From assembly GCA_900323505.1 (NCBI GenBank), contig OOIN01000008.1:496001-560000 (forward strand): DNA of 64,000 nucleotides, given 5' to 3'. Shown one piece after another: positions 53,496 to 64,000 of the stretch. The stretch comes from Ustilago trichophora (Eukaryota; Basidiomycota; Ustilaginomycetes; Ustilaginales; Ustilaginaceae). A model generated the notes under the pieces. That model ran no database searches. It was not told the DNA's origin and saw only the letters and a program-made list of their open reading frames with translations. The translations under genes were made by a program, and so were the position numbers. How positions within the stretch are numbered: position 1 is the stretch's first letter; each line of letters begins with the position of its first letter.

Positions 53496-53810
53496 GGAGG
53501 CTTAGATTTGTAAAAATGACTGGTGTGGAGCCTCATTGATATTCGGCTCAGAACAAAATTATGGGACAGTTTTGGACGCGACTGTATTTCTTTGTTTTTA
53601 CTTTTCTTTCTTGAATTTTTTTTTGGTGTCTTTCTTTCTGCTTGAGCTTTTCAATATAAAAGACGTTTGTTCTCTCTCTCTCTCTCTCCTGATTGTTGAT
53701 CTGACTGCGACCGTGAAAAAGTCTTCCTCAACCTCCATCCTTGACATCCAGCCTTTAAGAAGAGAGTCGATCGACATTTTGCAAAACCTTTCTGAATTAC
53801 AGCATGTTTG

Positions 53811-53812
<2 letters not shown>

Positions 53813-53846
<34 letters not shown>
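53813..53846 (+). repeat. Poly(A) tract of 34
   Basis: Uninterrupted A run ending 31 bp before the IMP4 stop codon; on the IMP4 strand it is a poly-T in the 3' leader-out. It may mark the 3' end of a retroposed sequence or be a simple homopolymer. Confidence 0.9.
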
Positions 53847-53847
<1 letters not shown>

Positions 53848-53877
53848 AACCTTAAAACTACAGATACATACTTGAAT

Positions 53878-54744
53878 CTAAAGTTGATTTCGTTTCTTCG
53901 CCGAATTCATATAAGGTCTCAAAACCCATTCGGTATCCGCCTCCTGATCGAGGGTGCCCTGTTTGATCTCGTAGACCCTTGCTTCGAATCTTGGGCCTAC
54001 TTCTGCGAGTTGAACTTCTCTGTGGCTAGTTTTGAGGAAGACGTGATGACGGAAGGAGATAAAGTCGTTTTGGTTGATGAACGACATTGTTCTTTTGCTG
54101 TCTTGTTTGGGAACGGGGAAGAGGAATTTGAGAGCTGATTGAACACGGGTTCCAAGTTTGGAGTTGAAGTTTTCGAAGATGAGATGGGGGTATTGTTCCG
54201 AGACGGTGGAAGAGGAGTGTGCGTTGACTTCGTGACGAAGAACGACGTTGTGGAGGGTGAATAGGAGTGTAGGACCGTGGGGGAAGTGGGAAACGACCAT
54301 AGCATCGGGTACACCTCTATGTTCGTGAAGAACGACCATATCTGTAATTCCATTGCTACGAGCAGCGGCCGCTAGGTCAGATACCGTATATCCACCCCTA
54401 TTGAGCCGTGTAGAGTTGGGAAAAAGCAACCGAACCTCTTTGGCAAACTGCGTCAATCGCGATGAAGGATCTCGTGAAGTCGTCACCAACACCCTAGGAT
54501 CATACGTCCCCGCTTTCGAATATTCATCATCGATACTGCTCCCAGGTGCCTCTTGCGCAGCATCCAGATTTAAATCCTTCCCGAGCTCCGCAGCTTCTTT
54601 ACCAGCTAGAGAGGGCGGTAACGGTTTTCCGGACGCGAGTGCTTCTCGAATCTGTTGCTTCCGTTCGTAGATCTGTTTCTCTTTCGATTCGAGCGCCTTT
54701 TTGTAGATGTACTCGCGACGTTCTCTCGTCTGTCGACGAAGCAT
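53878..54744 (-). CDS. IMP4: U3 snoRNP protein IMP4 (Brix domain)
   Basis: Nucleolar factor of the small-subunit processome that helps U3 snoRNA pair with pre-18S rRNA. 288 residues, single exon, normal length (yeast 290). It starts MLRRQTRERREYIYKKALES, the typical Imp4 helix. The Brix domain spans about 80-270: DPRVLVTTSRDPSSRLTQFA, KEVRLLFPNSTRLNRGGYTV, ITDMVVLHEHRGVPDAMVVS, HFPHGPTLLFTLHNVVLRHE, PHLIFENFNSKLG, FKFLFPVPK-like LKFLFPVPK and ISFRHHVF. It ends WVLRPYMNSAKKRNQL. An acidic insert (EAPGSSIDDEYSKAG) separates the helix and domain. The stop lies next to a 34-base homopolymer. Confidence 0.97.
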   Translation of the reverse strand: MLRRQTRERREYIYKKALESKEKQIYERKQQIREALASGKPLPPSLAGKEAAELGKDLNLDAAQEAPGSSIDDEYSKAGTYDPRVLVTTSRDPSSRLTQFAKEVRLLFPNSTRLNRGGYTVSDLAAAARSNGITDMVVLHEHRGVPDAMVVSHFPHGPTLLFTLHNVVLRHEVNAHSSSTVSEQYPHLIFENFNSKLGTRVQSALKFLFPVPKQDSKRTMSFINQNDFISFRHHVFLKTSHREVQLAEVGPRFEARVYEIKQGTLDQEADTEWVLRPYMNSAKKRNQL

Positions 54745-55399
54745 GATGGACGAAAGCGAGTTGGGGGTAGAGTTGCAATACGGCTGATGGGTAGGCGATT
54801 AGGCGTGATACGAATTGTTACGCGGTCGGAGAGATGCAAGTGCGCGGTATTTTATGTATGTGTATGGTAGGCTGATCTGCGATCTTGTCTGGATGAATAT
54901 GGGATGCGAAAGTGCAGATGATGGTGTCGAGAGGATGTATGGTGGAGAGTTGTGGGCGCAAAAGGGAAATTTTGCTGAAATGGAAACACACACACACGCT
55001 CGAAAAAAAATCAACCCCCCCAGATCCGAGACCCGTGAAATTAGAACCAAAGAGAGTGGTGCTGAAGAATTCTGACAAATCGCATATTGGGAGAAGAGTC
55101 GGAGCAAAAAGTAAAGAAAGAGGGTCAAGCATTTGAATTGATTGGCACTTGCAATTCTTCTGGTTGAACAACCATTACCATATCATTGCACCTTTGTCGT
55201 TGGTCACACATCACACGCAACCTCTTTTACAGCACGATTGCTCTGGAGTAGAGAACGGCGACTTGTTTTTTCTTTTCACGGACGATTGCTTCCAACAGAT
55301 CGATCGGCAGGGCTGCACTTTGACCGTTTAATTGGCGCATCCCAACACCTTCACACCGTACAACTTGTTTTCTTTCTCCTCTTTTCATCCAAAAACAAA
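54745..55399. promoter_or_regulatory. Bidirectional spacer IMP4 / bL28m
   Basis: 655 bp joining the promoters of a nucleolar and a mitochondrial ribosome gene. A short CA run lies near 54988-54997. An in-frame ATG at 55142 upstream of the bL28m start was judged part of the leader. Confidence 0.5.
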
Positions 55400-55894
55400 A
55401 TGTTCTCAACCGCCATCCGTTTCGGATCTCGAACAACCTATCGAGGCTCTCGAGGATCTGGAGCAGGTGCATCCGCCCGAACCACCTCGTATTCCTCCCC
55501 TAAATCTCGCAATGCTGCCGCTACCGCCGTGGAGACCGGTACCATCTTCAAACGATCCCAACGCGGCCTCTACGATGGCAAAATGATCCAATCCGGACAC
55601 AACGTCCCCAAATCTCGCCAAAAAACTGCCCGAACTTGGGCCCCCAACATCCAACACAAGCGTCTCTGGTCCGAAACCTTGGACACGTTCGTCAAAGCCA
55701 GAGTCAGCACTAGCGCCTTAAGAACCATGGACAAGCTGGGAGGTTTGGATCAATATCTGGCAAAGACAAGAGGTGAAAAGCTGGGCGAATGGGGAAGAGG
55801 TCTGAGAGATGTTCTGGCGTTGAAGTTGAGACAGAATAGACTGATCGCACAACTGGGTGCAGGTGCGCAAGGTTCGGCGGAGAAGAACGTATGA
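55400..55894 (+). CDS. MRPL24: Mitochondrial large ribosomal subunit protein bL28m
   Basis: 164 residues. The N-terminus MFSTAIRFGSRTTYRGSRGS is Arg/Ser-rich without acids, a mitochondrial presequence. The L28 core follows: FKRSQRGLYDGKMIQSGHNV, PKSRQKTARTWAPNIQHKRL, WSETLDTFVKARVSTSALRT. The last third (MDKLGGLDQYLAKTRGEKLG) corresponds to the extension usual in fungal bL28m. The start at 55400 (AAAATGTTC) was chosen because the upstream frame from 55142 encodes random sequence. MRPL24 is the yeast name for this family. Confidence 0.93.
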   Translation: MFSTAIRFGSRTTYRGSRGSGAGASARTTSYSSPKSRNAAATAVETGTIFKRSQRGLYDGKMIQSGHNVPKSRQKTARTWAPNIQHKRLWSETLDTFVKARVSTSALRTMDKLGGLDQYLAKTRGEKLGEWGRGLRDVLALKLRQNRLIAQLGAGAQGSAEKNV

Positions 55895-56181
55895 AGGCTG
55901 GTAGTAAGAGCATGATCATCGCCTTTTTTCCATCCAAAAGACTTTCTTCAAACACACACACATATATTTTGTACATTACGGATCTCTTATCGTTCCGAAC
56001 CAAGTCCAGTTTCAGATTTGTGATCAAGTCAAAAGCAGCATGTTCTGAAAAGCCCCACATCCGTGATTCACAAAAGGCTCCTCGTCCACAGCAAGCACAC
56101 ACACGCACACCAACATCTGAGTAAGTTAATCACCGTCACAGTAAAAGCCATACAAATGCTGCGAAGAATAAAATCTCCCAC
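55895..56181. other. Convergent 3' spacer bL28m / PIN-like gene
   Basis: 287 bp; CA-rich patches near 55955-55964 and 56095-56110. No gene seen. Confidence 0.45.
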
Positions 56182-57912
56182 TCAACTATGCCTATTACCC
56201 GGAGTGGGCGTTGCAGCAGTCCTCCTATCCGCCGCCCCTCCTCCTCCTGTCGTACCACTAGCAGCACCTGCATCGAGTCTTCTGAGATACTCCTCCATTT
56301 TTTCTGCGCCCGATTTGGTCTTGTGCAGCGTACGACTGGTTAGCCTCGGAACGCAGGATGAGCTTGGTGTAGCTGTTGCGGTAGAGCTTGCTCCAGGTTC
56401 GCAAGCGGTGGTCGACATCGGACCTTGGTGGTCGATTGCGGATGTCATTGTTGCCGTCGGTGGGGCAGGAGAAGGTGCATGTCGGGTGATGCGCGTTCCA
56501 CAGTGGGATGAGAACGAGGCCGAGGTTTGGGATGACCAGTCATCTTGAGTCGAAGTGGTCAGGGAAGAGACAAACGAGGTATGCGACGAAGCGGCGGAAG
56601 AAGGGCGGGCGATAATTGGGCCTTCGTCGTCCGAACCATCGTCTCTGGATTCGGTATCATCGGTGGTTGCAGAGGTGGCAGTGCAGGTAGACATGCATCG
56701 AACAGACCGTAGTGGGGCAGCAGTGTTGGTGAAGCGGGCATCGTGACGATGTCGAGGACTCTTGTGGCTGCTGAGCATGGATAATCCGCTCAACTCTGAT
56801 CTGAACGAACCAGTCGACGAAGAAATGGATGGTGTAGGAGAACCTTTTCTTCTCTGCTGCGACCCGTATTCTTGCTTAGAGCCAAGCAGGTCATCGGAAG
56901 ATCCGACGTTGTGGCTGCCTGCGATCTCACCCCTGAAGCGGGAAGACGGCTTCTCGCCCGTCCACGTCTTGGACGTAGGGACCACTTCAAACGGGATGCG
57001 ATAGGCGTCCAGCCAGGCTTCGGTGGCACGTCCATCGGTGCGGTTGAGATAACTCGGTTTGTCGTTGGCGGCGAGTTGGGCCTCGATCATCTTTTCTTGC
57101 AGATGAGCGGGTGGGTAGGCGATGGCTACGGCATAGTTGGATGCGGTTGAGGCTGCTTGGTGACAGTACAGACAGACGCTGAGAAGCTCGCGTAGATAGC
57201 GAGGTGCTTCAACGGCAGAGAACATGTCTTTGGCCGATGATGTGGAAGCAGCAGCGCAAGTCACTTCGAGCTCTGTCGCGTGTTCGCTGCTGGATTCGTG
57301 TGCCAAAGCTGCAGCTCTTGCCTTTTCGATCTGTGCGGTGGCAGCGCGGAAGTGCTCTCGCTGAGCAAAGATGCCAGGCGCGGGCTGGGTGAGCATGAGA
57401 TCGCCATCTTGGGTAGATACGGCAATCTTGTCCTCGAGCCAGCGGGTTGCCTTCCTAGCTGCAAGGTTGATGGGTTCGTCGCCCTTCTTGAGGAGATCAA
57501 GCGTGTTGATGGCTTCGAGAGGAATAATGACGCAGCTGGACTGGTCGCGGCTCCAGTTGTGTACGCTACGCAACGAGAAGATGAGCACACTGGCGTCTAC
57601 AAGTCGGATCGAGCCAGCTGTGGTAGCAGTAGAATTGAAACTGCGATCGGCTGGCGCGTCGGCAGTAGAGGCTACACCAGGACCTGAGAGAGCTCGTGGT
57701 ATTGGACGTCCCTGTGAGACATCGCGACGAGGATTTGAGGAAGAGAGATCAGCAGCAGGACCACTCTTGGACTTGTGCATGCTGCGCGGGTATGTGATCT
57801 TGGTAACGTCGCGTTCGAGCTTATCGACCTTGTCCTGAAGAAACATGACGCCCATGGCATGAGAGAGACGCGCCTGACGCTCTGCCTTTTGCTGGATGGT
57901 TTCGTCGGACAT
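56182..57912 (-). CDS. Probable PIN-like domain protein with disordered tail
   Basis: 576 codons, one exon. After a basic coiled start (QQKAERQARLSHAMGVMFLQ) and a Ser-rich linker, residues about 100-310 resemble a PIN nuclease fold: IRLVDASVLIFSLRSVHNW (first acidic residue), SSCVIIPLEAINTLDLLKKG (second), INLAARKATRWLEDKIA, and later TEAWLDAYRIPFEVVPTS. SMG6/Est1-type and related RNA-decay proteins carry such domains, but I cannot assign a subfamily, and not all catalytic acids can be located. Residues about 330-576 are Ser/Thr/His-rich, include a near-repeat of Thr-Ser blocks, and are probably disordered. It is divergent from SEC23 across 1.6 kb. Confidence 0.7.
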   Translation of the reverse strand: MSDETIQQKAERQARLSHAMGVMFLQDKVDKLERDVTKITYPRSMHKSKSGPAADLSSSNPRRDVSQGRPIPRALSGPGVASTADAPADRSFNSTATTAGSIRLVDASVLIFSLRSVHNWSRDQSSCVIIPLEAINTLDLLKKGDEPINLAARKATRWLEDKIAVSTQDGDLMLTQPAPGIFAQREHFRAATAQIEKARAAALAHESSSEHATELEVTCAAASTSSAKDMFSAVEAPRYLRELLSVCLYCHQAASTASNYAVAIAYPPAHLQEKMIEAQLAANDKPSYLNRTDGRATEAWLDAYRIPFEVVPTSKTWTGEKPSSRFRGEIAGSHNVGSSDDLLGSKQEYGSQQRRKGSPTPSISSSTGSFRSELSGLSMLSSHKSPRHRHDARFTNTAAPLRSVRCMSTCTATSATTDDTESRDDGSDDEGPIIARPSSAASSHTSFVSSLTTSTQDDWSSQTSASFSSHCGTRITRHAPSPAPPTATMTSAIDHQGPMSTTACEPGASSTATATPSSSCVPRLTSRTLHKTKSGAEKMEEYLRRLDAGAASGTTGGGGAADRRTAATPTPGNRHS

Positions 57913-61913
<4,001 letters not shown>

Positions 61914-62333
61914 AGCGACCACTCAATATCAGGTGGTGAGAGAAAGTTTTATGCTTCCATCCACCTCCAACTTTTCAAACTCCCTCCTCTAACCTCGTTG
62001 TTCTTCCCCCTTCCCTCATATTCCCGCTTACTACTTCGTTTGTTGCGAGTCGACAGCGATGCAAGCTGTGTAAAACTCGGGCTTTGTTTTGATTTCAATT
62101 TTACTTTTGTGTTTCTGCTGCTTTTTGGTTTTGTATAGCGCTCAGGCGTGGGTGTGTGGATTGTGGGTGAAAGTCGAAAGATGGTTGGAATCGGTGGGTA
62201 AGAGATTGATCGCAGACTGGTGTTGGTATGAAGAATGCATCTCACGAAAGTTTATCAGTGAATGGTGTGGAACAAGTACATGTGGGGAAAGGTCGAATGA
62301 AAGCACTAGGTTGTGCTCTGGAGGGGGGTTTGT
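61914..62333. other. Convergent 3' spacer SEC23 / PAM18
   Basis: 420 bp, T-rich in the centre (about 62085-62135). No gene recognised. Confidence 0.45.
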
Positions 62334-62993
62334 TTAACGGGTGACGACCTTGTCGAGGAGGTCTTTTGCTTCGTTGATCTCTGCGATTTTGGACCGATCA
62401 AAGGACACGAGAAGATTGTCAGTATCGAAAAGATTGTTTGTTGATGTCACAAACGAATCAGCGTAGCGTTACAGTTGGGGGAAGCAAGACTTACTAGAAG
62501 CGAGGTAAGGAGCTCCACCTCTGTCTGGGTGATTTGCGATCATCATTCTTCTGTGAGCGTCTTTAACTTTTGCCTTTGTCAAAGCGGTTTCTCTAAGACC
62601 TAGGATTTGAGCAGCTTCCTTCTTGTCCATTTTAGCGTTGAATCCGCCTTTGATCCATTTGCCACCGGAAGGACCAGCGCCGTTTTTGGAACCGAGCAAG
62701 AGGTTTGCGATGAGACCTGCCGTGACGAGACCAGCGCCGATCATGATGGGTGTAGCGATGGGGTTAGGTGCAGTATGCTGGAACAAGAGGGATGAGGTGG
62801 GACGGAAAGGTGTAGACAAAGACCTGGATGCAGAGGCTGATGAAGATGCGATTGCACAGCGACTTGGAGAAGAGGAGGTCGAGGCGTATCGTATCGCAGA
62901 AACTCGCATGGTGGAGGAGGAGGTGGTGGTGGAAGAGGTGGAAGTTGCCACTCGGGCAATGGTGCGTGTTGCAGCAGCTGTTGTTGCAATCAT
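62334..62993 (-). CDS. PAM18: Mitochondrial import motor J-protein Pam18/Tim14
   Basis: J-domain subunit of the presequence translocase motor that stimulates mtHsp70 at the inner membrane. Exons 62993-62495 and 62380-62334 give 181 residues; splicing restores YLAS-KINEAKDLLDKVVTR. The N-terminus is Ser/Thr/Arg/Ala-rich and acid-free, a presequence. One membrane span (PIMIGAGLVTAGLIANLLLG) precedes a Gly-rich linker and the J domain (MDKKEAAQILGLRETALTKA, then AHRRMMIANHPDRGGAPYLA) with the HPD triad needed to activate Hsp70. Tim14 length in other fungi is about 110-170; the extra here is the presequence. In-frame Met at residue 29 could also start it. The second exon is only 47 nt. Confidence 0.95.
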
Positions 62994-63345
62994 GGTTGAT
63001 GTTGTGGTGTTGCTCTTCTGTGATGGAGGATGTTGAGGCTAGATAGGGGATGATGTGCAAGGGTGCAAAGTTGAGATGGAGTTGATGTGCTCAGCGAGTC
63101 AGGAAAGGGTGAATTCGGTTAGAGAGCACTTTCTTCCTTTTCCGAAAATTGTTGGCGTATCTCATACGCACGAAATCGGGCGATTTTCCATCTTCAAATG
63201 TCACACATTTTAAAATCTGACAGCTGAAGCCAAGCCGAAATTGTTCACTAAATCTGCCGACGCATACACTGACGCTTGACCGTCACAAGTCAGGCACAGC
63301 ACAAAGCTCGGCAAGCAGGTGAAAGCTGCCACACATCTGTAGCCA

Positions 63346-63346
<1 letters not shown>

Positions 63347-63385
<39 letters not shown>
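63347..63385. repeat. (GCT)13 trinucleotide repeat
   Basis: Perfect run of 39 bases in non-coding DNA, read directly. Confidence 0.95.
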
Positions 63386-63386
<1 letters not shown>

Positions 63387-63556
63387 ATTCACCGCTGGCA
63401 CGGACAAGAGCGTACAATGTACCGCAACTTGGCTCGAAAAAAGGGGTCGTTCGTGCATCTCGTGTCCGCAACGCAGCTGTCGACTACGTAACGATGCGTT
63501 GCGGCAATATTGGCAGTAAATTTAAAGCGTCACACTGTCGCCACGCCTTCTTATAA

Positions 63557-63584
63557 TTTATTTTATTTTATTTTATTTTATTTT
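63557..63584. repeat. ATTTT pentanucleotide repeat
   Basis: About five tandem TTTTA units read directly. Confidence 0.85.
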
Positions 63585-64000
63585 TACTGCAGACAGAAAG
63601 ACATAGAAAAGCAGCTACAGTAGCTCTCTTTTTGACGAATGACACAAAGAAAGACCGACTGTCGACTGTTTGAAAATGTGATTGCGAGAGCTCCAACTTT
63701 GGCTAGAGTGCTTTCTCAGGAACAATGTGGCATCGTGATGAAGCTTCGGAACGGCGTGAGCGAGTAAGAAGACACTACTGAGAGGTGCGAAGAGAGAAGA
63801 GCGCTTGTGCTCAGATCATCCTTGACATGTCATGCTCTGAGCTGCAAATTACCACGCGTGATCAAGGCTCGGCTCCAACTTTCCACATAAACCACATGCT
63901 GAGCAGATCACTGAGCACAAAGAACACAAGTCAAACCAAGAGAGAGAAAGAGAATGAATGCAGTGTGCGTGTGCCTGTGTGTGTGATGACGAGTAGAGTT

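Larger units (their letters stand above)
52790..53584. mobile_element. Tc1/mariner-like inverted-repeat element (MITE), 795 bp
   Basis: Both ends read CAGTCGCGTCCAA (left 52790, right complement ending 53584) and are flanked by TA on both sides (52788-52789, 53585-53586), the target duplication of Tc1/mariner elements. The matching ends extend about 26 bp with a few differences. A further inverted pair, left arm 52891-53017 against right arm 53368-53495, matches over about 125 bp with few mismatches. A third, degraded copy of the arm lies at about 53170-53275 in the orientation of the right arm. The element is AT-rich against its surroundings, and its longest open frame (72 codons, minus strand, 53536-53318) shows no transposase motif. 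It sits between the converging VMA2 and IMP4 genes, so the insertion looks neutral. Confidence 0.82.
62994..64000. other. Right-edge non-coding stretch
   Basis: 1 kb upstream of PAM18 without a convincing gene. It contains a (GCT)13 run (63347-63385), an ATTTT pentanucleotide run (about 63557-63584) and TACAGTA at 63616. Confidence 0.5.

Noticed and set aside
53318..53536. 72-codon frame in the right arm of the MITE as a transposase remnant
   Set aside because: No DDE/DDD or helix-turn-helix pattern; the sequence simply follows the inverted arm.

Overview
The window is nuclear DNA of a basidiomycete fungus, most likely a smut of the Ustilaginales (Ustilago/Sporisorium/Moesziomyces type). Evidence: dense housekeeping genes of clearly fungal type, mostly single-exon genes up to 1,867 codons, a few short GT-AG introns (about 95-200 nt), G/C-ending codon preference, CT-rich 5' leaders, and many microsatellites between genes. 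The species is inferred from style and not proven. Twenty-two protein genes are supported: 17 are complete in one exon, and five (sedoheptulose cyclase, translin, VAP, NAA30, aminotransferase, SEC23 and PAM18 include those needing splicing) were re-assembled here exon by exon where introns occur.

Left part (1-23 kb): a sedoheptulose-7-phosphate cyclase of the DDGS/EEVS family runs off the left edge. A long gene-free stretch follows, then RAD17, an importin-7/8-type karyopherin (NMD5), translin, a ribosomal-L1-fold nucleolar protein, a VAP/Scs2 ER tether and a DUF4336 protein. Next comes a second gene-poor stretch and an ATP-grasp ligase that closely resembles cyanobacterial MysC. The cyclase and the ATP-grasp are the first and third kinds of enzyme in mycosporine (UV-sunscreen) synthesis. 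They face away from each other, with a block of six housekeeping genes between them. No O-methyltransferase (the second enzyme) is visible in the window.

Middle part (23-45 kb): IML1 (GATOR1/SEACIT, TORC1 control), AUR1 (inositol phosphorylceramide synthase), a HAM1-like lipid-binding-fold protein, NAA30 (NatC acetyltransferase), an unrecognised Ser/Pro-rich protein, a PLP aminotransferase, an RPAP3-like TPR co-chaperone, and a small putatively acylated membrane protein.

Right part (45-64 kb): mitochondrial FAD glycerol-3-phosphate dehydrogenase GUT2 with C-terminal EF-hands, V-ATPase subunit B (VMA2), a roughly 0.8 kb Tc1/mariner-like inverted-repeat element (MITE), IMP4, mitochondrial ribosomal protein bL28m, a PIN-like domain protein, SEC23 and the Tim14/Pam18 J-protein. 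There is no sign of rRNA, tRNA, CRISPR or virus. The main novelty candidates are the split mycosporine locus, the MITE, and recurrent TACAGTA/TACTGTA palindromic arrays that are confined to intergenic DNA as far as I could see by eye.
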